Source: Flavobacteriaceae bacterium PS02337 | Lineage (GTDB): Bacteria > Bacteroidota > Bacteroidia > Flavobacteriales > Flavobacteriaceae | DNA: 64,000 nt | Assembly: GCA_029959285.1 (NCBI GenBank) | Contig: JASCOE010000012.1 | Span: 120,570 to 184,569, forward strand | Direction: 5' to 3' | Part shown: positions 33,822 through 42,395 of the stretch, in pieces | How positions within the stretch are numbered: position 1 is the first letter of the stretch | How the letters are laid out: the number at the start of each line of letters is the position of its first letter | Program-made: the position numbers and the translations under genes | The notes under the pieces: model-generated | Database searches by the model: none | Seen by the model: the letters and a program-made list of their open reading frames with translations, nothing else | What the model was told of the DNA's origin: nothing

Positions 33822-35204
33822 ATGGATATTAGAAAAAAAATTACTTTTAATTACGTTGCCCTTTCTACCTTTAGTACGTCGCTATTGTGTATCATTGTTT
33901 TTTTCTTGTTTAGAGAAAACAATCGTTATCACTTTTTAAAACGTTTAGATGATAGAGCAAAAATCGTTTCCTCTATTCATTTTCAAAAAGATCCTGAAAA
34001 GATTAAATATTATAAAAATCTAAAAAAAAACGGACTTGAAGAATTAATTGAAGAAGAAGAATATGTATTAAAAGTAAATAGTGAAAACAGTTTTGATTAT
34101 AATACCAATTTAAATCTTCCCAACGTTTTTTATACCAATATTTTAAAAACGGGTAAAGATTCTTATGAAAGGGATAATAAGTATTATTTAGGTCAGATTT
34201 TTCAAGAAAATGATCAAAAATATATTGTAATTGTCGGAGCCAGAGATCGTAAAGGAAAAGATACGACTATTTATATTGTCAAAATTATGCTTTTTGGCGG
34301 AATTGGTTTTGTGATTTTAGCTTTCCTTTTAGGAAGATTTTTAGCCAAACGCGTCATCAATCCTGTGGCAAGAATTACAAAAGAAGTAAAAAGAATTAGT
34401 GCTTCTAATCTTCATAATCGACTTCCAGAAGTTAAAAACTCCGATGAAATTTCAGATTTGACCAATACGTTTAATAATATGCTCGATCGATTAGAAACTT
34501 CTTTCGAAATTCAAGCTAACTTTATTAATAATGCTTCACACGAATTAAAAACGCCTATAACAACGATTATTGCAGAATCGGAAATTATGTTGCTTAAAGA
34601 ACGTGAAGTGTCAGAATATGTAGAATCTCTGCAAAATATTTACAGTCAGGCTTCTAAACTGGGAAATCTTACCGAAAGTTTACTAAAATTAACGCAAACT
34701 GGTTATGACGGACAAAAACAAGTTTCAGATATTGCCCGTATCGACGAATTGTTGTTGGATGTAAAATCAGATTTAGATAAAATTTATCCCGATAACCGTG
34801 TTAGTATCAGACTTAATTTTGCGCCAGAAGATTCTAATTTACTTTTATTGCCTTGTAACAAGCCGTTACTAGAATTGGCAATCAATAATATTATTACAAA
34901 CGGTGTTAAGTATTCTGATAATAATGAAGTTTTTGTAAGCCTTTCGGCTAATGACGAAATGATTAAAATTTCTATTAACGATATCGGAATCGGAATTCCG
35001 CCAGAAGATATTCCGCATTTGTATGAGCCTTTCTTTAGAGGTAAAATCGCTACCAAATATATTGGTTACGGTTTAGGATTGCCTCTGGCTTCTAAAATTA
35101 TTAGAATGCATCAAGGAGAATTGCAAGTGCAATCTGAACAAAATAAAGGTACAATTGTAACTATTATTTTTAAAAAGCTCAATATTAAAAAATCTAATGT
35201 TTAA
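33822..35204 (+). CDS. Membrane sensor histidine kinase
   Basis: The 460-residue partner of the upstream response regulator has TM1 at about 14-30 (STFSTSLLCIIVFFLF) and TM2 at about 153-175. A periplasmic domain of about 120 residues between them binds an unknown signal. A HAMP linker (RVINPVARITKEVKRIS) is followed by the dimerisation helix with His240 in NASHELKTPIT, the N-box NNIITNGVKYSDN, the G1 box DIGIGIPPEDIPHLYEPFFRG and the G2 box GYGLGLPLA. The layout is that of CusS/ArlS-like kinases, but metal sensing is not evident from the sensor domain. Confidence 0.95.
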   Translation: MDIRKKITFNYVALSTFSTSLLCIIVFFLFRENNRYHFLKRLDDRAKIVSSIHFQKDPEKIKYYKNLKKNGLEELIEEEEYVLKVNSENSFDYNTNLNLPNVFYTNILKTGKDSYERDNKYYLGQIFQENDQKYIVIVGARDRKGKDTTIYIVKIMLFGGIGFVILAFLLGRFLAKRVINPVARITKEVKRISASNLHNRLPEVKNSDEISDLTNTFNNMLDRLETSFEIQANFINNASHELKTPITTIIAESEIMLLKEREVSEYVESLQNIYSQASKLGNLTESLLKLTQTGYDGQKQVSDIARIDELLLDVKSDLDKIYPDNRVSIRLNFAPEDSNLLLLPCNKPLLELAINNIITNGVKYSDNNEVFVSLSANDEMIKISINDIGIGIPPEDIPHLYEPFFRGKIATKYIGYGLGLPLASKIIRMHQGELQVQSEQNKGTIVTIIFKKLNIKKSNV

Positions 35205-35287
35205 TTTTAGAAAATTCTAATTTTAGATTAATAAGCGTCTAATTTTCTGAGAGTTATTTTGTAGGTATAAACTAAAAGATTATACTT

Positions 35288-36010
35288 ATGAAAAACTTTC
35301 TTATACCTACAACTTTAAAAGACGATACAATCTCGGCTGTGAAATCTGCTGTGAGTCAGTCTAAAAATACGGAATCAGAAATTATTTTAGTATTAGTTTC
35401 AGAAGCACCAGACACATTCTCATCTTCTAGTTTTTTACGCGAAATGAGATCTGGACTAACCAAAAGTCAAGAAGAAGTTCTGGAAACTTGCCGTTATATT
35501 ATCGATCATACTCCAAATACAAAACTAAAAGTCCACAATCAATACGGACTTTCTGCACCAATTTTCAAACGTCTTATCGAAGCTTTTGCCGTAAAGTTGA
35601 TTATTCTAACACATTCTTATAAACAAGAAACAAAAAGAATTCATCAGTATTTAGTACAATTGGCTGGAAATCAAAAATGTCCGATTCTGTATTTAAGCAC
35701 AGAAATCAACAAAGAAGTTTTTCATAAAGCACTTTATGTCGAAAACTCAGATAGAAATATTCATGTAAAAGATGTTCAGGAATTCTTGAATGCTAATTTC
35801 TCTTTTGAAATTGTTAGCCAAACTGCCAGTTTTGAAGACGATTACGAAAGTGTAGCTCCACTTTTATCAGAAGCCATTTCTAAACATAATATCGATATGT
35901 TGGTAGAAACCAGAAAAGGCGAAAAAATCAAATTCAAAAAAGTTAAAAAAGAAAATGTCAATGAAAAATTAGGACTTCCAGTTCTTTCATTGTACGAAGA
36001 GATGGTTTAA
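35288..36010 (+). CDS. Tandem UspA-like protein
   Basis: The 240-residue cytoplasmic protein begins MKNFLIPTTLKDDTISAVKSAV, the nucleotide-binding first strand of universal stress proteins. It continues with SEIILVLVSEAP, KLIILTHSYKQETKRIHQYLVQLAGNQKCPILYLS and a second, poorly matching half starting at KALYVENSD and ending LGLPVLSLYEEMV. It lacks the G-x2-G-x9-GS ATP motif, so it is probably a non-ATP-binding USP relative. It follows the two-component system and precedes a bestrophin on the same strand. Confidence 0.7.
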   Translation: MKNFLIPTTLKDDTISAVKSAVSQSKNTESEIILVLVSEAPDTFSSSSFLREMRSGLTKSQEEVLETCRYIIDHTPNTKLKVHNQYGLSAPIFKRLIEAFAVKLIILTHSYKQETKRIHQYLVQLAGNQKCPILYLSTEINKEVFHKALYVENSDRNIHVKDVQEFLNANFSFEIVSQTASFEDDYESVAPLLSEAISKHNIDMLVETRKGEKIKFKKVKKENVNEKLGLPVLSLYEEMV

Positions 36011-36086
36011 GAGTCTGAGATTCTAAGTCTCTAAGCTTTTTAATTTTAATTCTGAGCATCTTAGAAACTTAGCATCTTAGCCTCTT
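36011..36086. repeat. Facing-arm word repeat, word tctaag
   Basis: The left arm at about 36011-36036 (gagtctgagattctaagtct) faces the right arm at about 36052-36086 (cttagaaacttagcatctta). They are imperfect reverse complements using variants of the same ctaag/cttag word as the argB element. It ends about 32 bases before the bestrophin ATG. Confidence 0.7.
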
Positions 36087-36117
36087 TAAAAAAAAAAATA
36101 ATTTAAAAGCCGAAAAT

Positions 36118-37065
36118 ATGTTGTTAAGAAAAAGAATACCAATGAAGTACGTTCTCGGGAAAATTAAAGTAGAAATTGTTTTAGTATTGGCTTATACCAT
36201 ACTTTTTGAAATATTTCATCACTATTTTGTAACACTTCCTGTAGATATTCCAATTGCGATTCCAACTATGATTGGAACGATTATTTCGCTACTATTAGCT
36301 TTTAAGTCCAATCAGGCTTATGACAGATGGTGGGAAGCACGCATTGTTTGGGGAGCCGTTGTAAACGATTCTAGAACTTTGATTCGTCAGGTTTTGACAT
36401 TTTATGAAGATCCAGATTTTTCTGTTGAAGCAAGTGAGTTCAAAGAGAATTTTGCAAAAAGACAAATTGCGTGGTGTTATAGTTTAGGTCAGTCGCTTCG
36501 TAATAGAGACACCATTGCGCCGCTTGAAGGTTTGGTGAATGAAGAAGAAATAAAATACATTAAAAATCATCAAAATGTTCCAAATGCGATTTTAATGCTG
36601 CACGCCAGAGATTTGAGAAATGCTAAAAATGAAAAAAGGCTAAACGTGTACCAGCAAGTTGAAATCGATAATACTTTGTCAAGATTGTGTGATGAAATGG
36701 GAAAATGTGAAAGAATTAAAAACACCATTTTTCCAACAACATACAGCATGTATATCAGATTAACATTGTGTCTGTTTATTTTGCTTTTGCCTTTCGGATT
36801 GACAAGTGTATTAAGTTGGTTCGCGATTCCTTTGATTACCGCAATTGGTGGCGCTTTCTTTTTGATCGAGAGAATGGCGATTCATTTGCAAGATCCATTC
36901 GAAAACCGACCAACTGATACACCAGTTACAACTATTGCAAATACGATAGAAAGAAATATAAAGCAAATGCTGAATGAATACCAAAGTGAATTTGATATTC
37001 TAAAAGAATTTGACCTAAAAGACGAACCTAAAAAAGTCGAAAAAGACGCTTATTTTGTCTTATAA
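36118..37065 (+). CDS. Bestrophin-family anion channel
   Basis: The 315-residue membrane protein has the bestrophin signatures: FKSNQAYDRWWEARIVWGAVVNDSR near 60-85, an IERMAIHLQDPFENRPTDTPVTTI segment near 255-280, and membrane helices in VLVLAYTILFEIFHHYFV and LTLCLFILLLPFGLTSVLSWFAIPLITAIGGAFFLI. Bacterial homologues form homopentameric cation or anion channels. It is the last gene of a short run that also contains a response regulator, kinase and UspA-like gene, and a terminator follows. The ion carried is not known. Confidence 0.88.
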   Translation: MLLRKRIPMKYVLGKIKVEIVLVLAYTILFEIFHHYFVTLPVDIPIAIPTMIGTIISLLLAFKSNQAYDRWWEARIVWGAVVNDSRTLIRQVLTFYEDPDFSVEASEFKENFAKRQIAWCYSLGQSLRNRDTIAPLEGLVNEEEIKYIKNHQNVPNAILMLHARDLRNAKNEKRLNVYQQVEIDNTLSRLCDEMGKCERIKNTIFPTTYSMYIRLTLCLFILLLPFGLTSVLSWFAIPLITAIGGAFFLIERMAIHLQDPFENRPTDTPVTTIANTIERNIKQMLNEYQSEFDILKEFDLKDEPKKVEKDAYFVL

Positions 37066-37094
37066 AATAAATATTTTGGTTATGTTTAATTGTT

Positions 37095-37133
37095 GGCCGG
37101 ACAGCGAGTAGTTGCGTTGTCCGGCTTTTTTTA
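37095..37133. terminator. Bidirectional hairpin terminator
   Basis: The stem gccggaca / tgtccggc has a 14-nt loop and a T-run. It lies between convergent bestrophin and MocR genes. Confidence 0.85.
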
Positions 37134-37161
37134 TTTTATAATTTTCAACGACAAACCCTAT

Positions 37162-38586
37162 CTACAACTGTGTTTTAGCCAAACTTCCTAAAGTTCTAAT
37201 AGATTCTCGCAATTCATTAGACCAAGGAAGTCCAAAACTCAATCGCATGCAATTTGAAAATTGATTTTGAAAAGAAAAAATCCTTCCCGGTGCAATACTA
37301 ATATTATGTTTTAACGCCAAATGATAAAACGCCGCCGTATCGATTTTTTTGTCCAATTCGACCCAAAGAAAAAATCCACCTTGCGGCTGACTCACTTTTG
37401 TTCCTGCAGGAAAAGATTCTAAAACCGTATTGATATAATTGGTGCAATTTCGATTTAAAATCTGTCTAATTTTTCGAAGATGATTTTCATAACGGCCATT
37501 TTTCAAAAAATCTCCCACAACTTCGTGCGTAATTGTCGTGTTCGAAATGGTATGATATAATTTAGTTCTTAGAATTTCTTTTTTGAATTTTCCAGGAGAA
37601 ACCCAACCAACGCGATAACCAGGCGCTAAAGTTTTAGAAACCGAACTGCAGCACAAAACAATACCGCTTTCATCATACGTTTTACAATTAGTTGGGCGGC
37701 TTGCGCCAAAGTACAAGTCACCATGAATATCATCTTCTATTAAAGGAACATTATAAAAATCCATTAAGCGTACAATTTCTTTTTTGTGTTCGTTTGGCAG
37801 CATACTTCCCGAAGGATTACTAAAATTAGACATCAAAACACAGGCTTTTACTTTATTGCTAGAAAGTGTTTTTTTGACGGCTTCGAGCTCAATTCCAGTT
37901 GTCATATTTGTCGGAAGTTCCATTACATACAAACCTAAAGATCTGGCTAATTGAAGTATACCGAAATAAACAGGGCTTTCTGTAATAATTGTATCTCCCG
38001 GTTTTGTCAAAGTCAATAAACAATCTGAAATTGCGGAAATACAACCTGGAGTCGTTATAATATCTTCATCTGTCAAAGAACCGCCCCAAGTAAAAGACCA
38101 GCGCGCAATTTCTTTTCGTAAATTACTGTTTCCCTGAATTTCCTCGTAACTCGTTCCGCTGTTTGGCAATTGGCGCATCGCCTGAATCATTCCTTTATTC
38201 AATTTTGCAATCGGAAGTAATTCATTAGAAGGAAAACCAAGCGAAAGCATTGTAACATCTTTTGTGCGCATATCGCCGTAAACCAAGTCAATTAAATCTT
38301 CGCGTTCAATATTTTCAAGACTTAATTTTGGTGTACTTGCAGATGGTTCAGCAATTACTCGCGCAGAAATATTACTAACATAATAACCAGATTGTGGTCT
38401 TGCCTCAATTAGAGAACGGCTTTCAATTTCATAATAAGCTTTGCTCACCGTGCTCATGCTGTAACCCGTTTCGGCACAGACTTCTCGAATAGAAGGCAGT
38501 TTGTCGCCAACATTTAAAACGCCCGATTTGATTTGTTTTTCGATTCTGTCAGCAAATTGTAGATATAAATAATTCGAATTTTTCAT
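37162..38586 (-). CDS. MocR-type (GntR/aminotransferase) transcription regulator
   Basis: The 474-residue protein has an N-terminal GntR winged helix (FADRIEKQIKSGVLNVGDKLPSIREVCAETGYSMSTVSKAYYEIESR, 11-57) joined to a fold-type-I aminotransferase domain with the PLP lysine Lys318 (SSVSKTLAPGYRVGW). Other PLP residues are in MSNFSNPSG and IEDDIHG. MocR proteins use PLP adducts to control nearby genes for vitamin B6, GABA or amino-acid transport. The divergent EamA transporter gene is the obvious candidate target. It could also be an autonomous aminotransferase, but the HTH argues against that. Confidence 0.9.
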   Translation of the reverse strand: MKNSNYLYLQFADRIEKQIKSGVLNVGDKLPSIREVCAETGYSMSTVSKAYYEIESRSLIEARPQSGYYVSNISARVIAEPSASTPKLSLENIEREDLIDLVYGDMRTKDVTMLSLGFPSNELLPIAKLNKGMIQAMRQLPNSGTSYEEIQGNSNLRKEIARWSFTWGGSLTDEDIITTPGCISAISDCLLTLTKPGDTIITESPVYFGILQLARSLGLYVMELPTNMTTGIELEAVKKTLSSNKVKACVLMSNFSNPSGSMLPNEHKKEIVRLMDFYNVPLIEDDIHGDLYFGASRPTNCKTYDESGIVLCCSSVSKTLAPGYRVGWVSPGKFKKEILRTKLYHTISNTTITHEVVGDFLKNGRYENHLRKIRQILNRNCTNYINTVLESFPAGTKVSQPQGGFFLWVELDKKIDTAAFYHLALKHNISIAPGRIFSFQNQFSNCMRLSFGLPWSNELRESIRTLGSLAKTQL

Positions 38587-38695
38587 GGAAAATAAAAACT
38601 GTTATGCTGCAATTTACAAAAACTGTATCTGTATTGCTGTTTTATTTTTTAGAAATTTGCTTCATCAAAGAAAAACAATTCAAAAAGTAATTTTT

Positions 38696-39610
38696 GTGAA
38701 AACAACAAAGTATTATATAGCCGCAATTTCAGCCTTTATTACGTGGGGACTTTTCAGTTTGGTTTTAAAACCAATTCATGAATATCCGTCATTAGATATT
38801 TTGTTTTTTCGTGTTTTTAGCTGCGGTATTTTGATGCTTTTGATTGCTTTTTTATTCAAAAGAAAACAAATAAAAGAAACAATTGAAATTTTTAAATCTT
38901 TATCAAAATCAGAAAAAAGAAAATCGATTCTTTTGAATATTGGCGGAAGCGCATTTTTGATGGCAAATTGGTTTACATTCATTTATGTCGTAAATCATAT
39001 TAGTGTAAAAGCGGCTTCTTTAGCTTATCTCGTTTGCCCAATTCTAACTACTTTATTGGCCTATTTTATATTGAATGAAAAACTGCTAAAAACACAATGG
39101 CTTTCTGTTGGTTTAAGTATTTCAGGATGTTTGCTTCTTTCATACAGCGATATAATGGATATGTTTTTTAGTATCATTATTGGTCTTACGTATGCTGCAT
39201 ATTTAGTAAGTCAGCGCGCGAATAAAGGCTTTGATAAATTTATTATTTTGACTTTTCATATAACATTAGCAGCATTGTTTTTGTTGCCTTTTTATCCGGT
39301 TTTTGGGGGACCGGTACCAACGGAATTTAAGTTTTATCTCTGCATTGAGACCATTGCAATTATTTTTACGATAATTCCGTTGTTTTTAAATTTATACGCG
39401 CTTTCCGGAATCAATTCTTCTACAGTTGGAATGCTTTTAAACATAAACCCGATGATTGCATTTGGATTGGCTGCCTTTGTTTTTAAAGAAAATATAACGC
39501 CTTTACAAATTACAGCTTACGGGATCATTTTTGCCGCAGTGTTAGTTTTTAATTCACATCATATTTTTGCCATAAAGCAAAAATTAACCTCAATATCCAA
39601 GGGTTCTTAA
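38696..39610 (+). CDS. EamA/RarD-type inner-membrane transporter
   Basis: The protein has 304 residues if translation starts at GTG 38696 (VKTTKYYIAAISAFITWGLF). A longer in-frame start at ATG 38585 would overlap the MocR gene and add a Cys-rich, low-quality N-terminus. Ten helices follow the RarD pattern (AISAFITWGLFSLVLKP, LAYLVCPILTTLLAYFIL, FTIIPLFLNLYALSGINSSTVGMLLNINPMIAF). EamA proteins export amino acids or metabolites. The divergent MocR regulator may control it. The start choice is the weak point. Confidence 0.78.
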   Translation: MKTTKYYIAAISAFITWGLFSLVLKPIHEYPSLDILFFRVFSCGILMLLIAFLFKRKQIKETIEIFKSLSKSEKRKSILLNIGGSAFLMANWFTFIYVVNHISVKAASLAYLVCPILTTLLAYFILNEKLLKTQWLSVGLSISGCLLLSYSDIMDMFFSIIIGLTYAAYLVSQRANKGFDKFIILTFHITLAALFLLPFYPVFGGPVPTEFKFYLCIETIAIIFTIIPLFLNLYALSGINSSTVGMLLNINPMIAFGLAAFVFKENITPLQITAYGIIFAAVLVFNSHHIFAIKQKLTSISKGS

Positions 39611-39677
39611 ATTTCTAGTTTTCATATTTTTTATTGGTTTAAAATCGAAAATTACCAGAATCTTAACAGGATGTTTA

Positions 39678-39713
39678 AACAGGAATGACTATTTTTCATT
39701 CCTGTTTTTTTAT
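39678..39713 (+). terminator. Hairpin terminator after the EamA gene
   Basis: The stem aaacaggaatga / tcattcctgttt has a short loop and a T-run. Confidence 0.85.
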
Positions 39714-39730
39714 GCAGTTAAATGAATAAA

Positions 39731-39892
39731 GCCACAGATTACACAGATTATAAGGATTATTTCTTTGTGCAAAAAAATTAGCCACGAATTACACGAATTT
39801 TCACGAATTATTTTTTAATCTAAAATGAAAATTTGTGAAAATTCGTGTAATTCGTGGCAAAAAAATCCTTTTAATCATTTAAATCTGTGGCA
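39731..39892. repeat. Nested facing-arm word repeat (gccacagatt outside, gccacgaatt inside)
   Basis: The outer pair is gccacagattacacagatta (39731-) and aaatctgtggc (-39892). The inner pair is gccacgaattacacgaattt (39781-) and aaattcgtgtaattcgtggc (-39858), perfectly complementary over about 24 nt. Two elements of the same family with different words are one inside the other. The end lies about 30 bp before the next ATG. Confidence 0.82.
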
Positions 39893-39921
39893 AAAACTAT
39901 TAAAAACCGAATACTATTCAT

Positions 39922-42180
39922 ATGAAAATATCCAAACTTCAAGCTTTTACACCATTATTTTATTTAGTGTGGTCAGATGATTTATTGACACAAAAAGAAT
40001 TTGCTACATTAAAAGACTTCATCAATTCTTTAAATTTTTTATCTGAAGAAGAAAAAGAATATTTGCTTTCTAAAGTCGATATTTCTAATCCGCCTTCGCG
40101 AAATGAACTCACACAATGGAAATTAGACATCGAAAAAAGTATTCAAGATAAATCTTCTATAAAGTCGATTTTTGATATAGCAAAAGCACTTTCTGACAGC
40201 GATTTAGATTTAACGCTAATTGAATCTGATTTTAAAAAGCTAGAAAATGATTTAGGAATTTTGGGAGAAGAAGCGCTTCAAAACTTCAAAACCAAAACAG
40301 GCACTTTTACCGCAGATTCTCATACCAACGCTAGTTTTGATATTCAGAAAATCACTAAAATTTTAGACGGAAAAGAAGCTGCGATTATTGGAAAAGTAAA
40401 ATCGGTTATTTCAAGACCTGAATTTGCTTATGAAACTTCTACAGATATTAATGTTTTTAGAGAAACGGTTTACAAATGGTGTAAAATTCTAGCCGATGAG
40501 AATCTGGGAAGTATGGCGTATCCGAAAGAATACGGAGGAGGAGGAAACGTAGAAGATTATTTTGCCATTATGGAAACCTTGAGTTATCATGATTTAAGTT
40601 TGGTGATAAAATTCGGTGTTCAGTTTGGACTTTGGGGAATGAGCGTTCAATCTTTAGGAACAGAAAAACATTATGCTAAATATTTAAAAGATATTGGTTC
40701 GCTGAAACTTCCAGGCTGTTTTGCTATGACCGAAACGCATCACGGATCTAACGTAAAAGGTTTAGAAACTACGGCGACTTACAATCATAGCGATCAGACT
40801 TTTACCATTCATACACCAAATAAAAACGCTCAAAAAGAATACATCGGAAACGCAGCAGTTCACGGACAAATGGCAACTGTTTTTGCAAAATTAATTATTG
40901 ATGATCATGATTATGGCGTAAATGCATTTGTTGTGCCGTTGCGAGACCCGAATGGAAATGTTGTACATGGCGTGACAATTGGTGATTGCGGTCATAAAAT
41001 GGGATTAAACGGCGTTGACAACGGAACAATTAGTTTTGATAACGTAGTAATTCCGAAAGAAAATATGTTGGATCGTTTTGCTTCTGTTAATGAAAAAGGA
41101 GAATTCGAAAGTCCGATTCCGAGTGATAACAGACGATTTTTTACCATGTTAGGAACTTTAGTTGGAGGAAGAATCGGAATTCCGCGTTCGGCTTTGGCGG
41201 CTGCGAAATCAGGATTAACGATTGCCATTCGCTACAGCGATCAAAGAAGACAATTTGGACCAGAAGGAGGATCAGAAGTTCCGATTTTAAATTACAGAAT
41301 ACACCAACGTAGATTGTTACCACATTTAGCAAAAACTTACGCAGTTCATTTTGCACTTCAATATTTAACAAATAGGTTTTTAAATAGAACAGAAACCGAA
41401 ATGCAGGAAATCGAAGCTTTGGCAGCTGGAATGAAATCCTATTCAACTTGGAGTACGAGAGATATTTTGCAAGAATGCAGAGAAGCGTGCGGAGGTAAAG
41501 GTTATTTGTCTGAAAACCGAATCGACGCACTTAAAAACGATACTGAAATCTACACGACTTTTGAAGGAGATAATACCGTTTTAATGCAATTGGTTGCTAA
41601 AAATCGTTTAGCAGAATTTAGAAAATCGTTTGGAGAAATGGGTTCGCTTGGCATTATAAATTATGTTTATGAAAATGCTAAAACGGCGATAGCTGAGAAA
41701 AATCCGATTGCAACAAGAAGAACAGACGATGAACATTTATTAGATGGAGAATTTCATTTGCAAGCTTTTGTTCACAGAGAAAAAACAATTTTGGCTTCCG
41801 CTGCAAGACGTATTAAGAAATTAATAGACGGAGGTTTAGAACCATATGATGCATTTAATGTTGTACAGCATCAAATGATTGATGTGGCGCAAGCGTATTT
41901 GGAAAGAATCGTTTTAGAGCAATTTCAAATCGCGATCAAAGCTGTTGAAGATGAACAATCTAAAGTTATTTTAACGAAATTGAATCATTTATATGCGCTT
42001 TCTCAAATAGAAAAAAATAAAGCCTGGTATTTAGAAGACGGTTACATGGAAGCTGTAAAAACAAAAGCAGTTCGTAAAATTGTCAATCAGCTTTGTTGGG
42101 ACATTCGTCCAGATGCTGTGGCTTTGGTAAACGCATTTGATATTCCAGAAAGCTGTTTAGCTGCGCCAATTGCGGTTTAA
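39922..42180 (+). CDS. Acyl-CoA dehydrogenase/oxidase-like flavoprotein
   Basis: The 752-residue protein is about twice the usual acyl-CoA dehydrogenase length and has the acyl-CoA oxidase layout. An N-terminal all-helical segment is followed by FAMTETHHGSNVKGLETTATY (FAD/substrate region), GLNGVDNGTISFDNVVIPKENML, RSALAAAKSGLTIAIRYSDQRRQFG, and CREACGGKGYLSENRIDALKNDTEIYTTFEGDNTVLMQL containing the putative catalytic Glu548. A C-terminal helical domain of about 190 residues closes it. It probably oxidises long-chain acyl-CoA in fatty-acid breakdown; whether electrons go to ETF or O2 is not decided. No beta-oxidation neighbours are present. Confidence 0.85.
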   Translation: MKISKLQAFTPLFYLVWSDDLLTQKEFATLKDFINSLNFLSEEEKEYLLSKVDISNPPSRNELTQWKLDIEKSIQDKSSIKSIFDIAKALSDSDLDLTLIESDFKKLENDLGILGEEALQNFKTKTGTFTADSHTNASFDIQKITKILDGKEAAIIGKVKSVISRPEFAYETSTDINVFRETVYKWCKILADENLGSMAYPKEYGGGGNVEDYFAIMETLSYHDLSLVIKFGVQFGLWGMSVQSLGTEKHYAKYLKDIGSLKLPGCFAMTETHHGSNVKGLETTATYNHSDQTFTIHTPNKNAQKEYIGNAAVHGQMATVFAKLIIDDHDYGVNAFVVPLRDPNGNVVHGVTIGDCGHKMGLNGVDNGTISFDNVVIPKENMLDRFASVNEKGEFESPIPSDNRRFFTMLGTLVGGRIGIPRSALAAAKSGLTIAIRYSDQRRQFGPEGGSEVPILNYRIHQRRLLPHLAKTYAVHFALQYLTNRFLNRTETEMQEIEALAAGMKSYSTWSTRDILQECREACGGKGYLSENRIDALKNDTEIYTTFEGDNTVLMQLVAKNRLAEFRKSFGEMGSLGIINYVYENAKTAIAEKNPIATRRTDDEHLLDGEFHLQAFVHREKTILASAARRIKKLIDGGLEPYDAFNVVQHQMIDVAQAYLERIVLEQFQIAIKAVEDEQSKVILTKLNHLYALSQIEKNKAWYLEDGYMEAVKTKAVRKIVNQLCWDIRPDAVALVNAFDIPESCLAAPIAV

Positions 42181-42195
42181 ATTTTTATATTTTAA

Positions 42196-42240
42196 AAGAG
42201 CTTTGTCAAAGTTTTAAACTTTTGCAAAGCTTTTTTTGTA
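42196..42240 (+). terminator. Palindromic terminator after the acyl-CoA dehydrogenase gene
   Basis: The stem gagctttgtcaaagtttt / aaacttttgcaaagcttt is followed by a T-run. A near-identical palindrome (ctttgtcaaagttt / aaactttgacaaag) occurs at 51635-51663. Confidence 0.8.
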
Positions 42241-42364
42241 TAGATTTATTTATGGCTTTATAATTATTGCTATTATATTATTTATAGCATAAATCTAAAT
42301 CACACCCATTTTTAGTACATTTTAACCACATATAAATAATTCGTTTTTTATATTTTCGCTTTGC

Positions 42365-42372
42365 TATATTTG
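42365..42372 (+). promoter_or_regulatory. -7 box of the DUF6377 regulator gene
   Basis: TATATTTG matches TAnnTTTG. It lies 24 bp before the TTG start. GTTT about 18 nt upstream is a weak -33 element. Confidence 0.5.
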
Positions 42373-42395
42373 TAATTCCTTTATATTAAATCGTC

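Larger units (their letters stand above)
39611..39921. other. Gene-free spacer with terminator and nested inverted repeats
   Basis: This 311-bp spacer contains a terminator (39678-39712) and a two-level facing-arm word repeat (39731-39892) just before the acyl-CoA dehydrogenase gene. No open reading frame is worth reporting here. Confidence 0.7.

Noticed and set aside
33146-37065. Considered as a novel stress-channel operon (response regulator, kinase, UspA-like, bestrophin).
   Set aside because: Only the kinase pair is tightly coupled; the other spacers hold a word element and no shared signal, so co-regulation is unproven.
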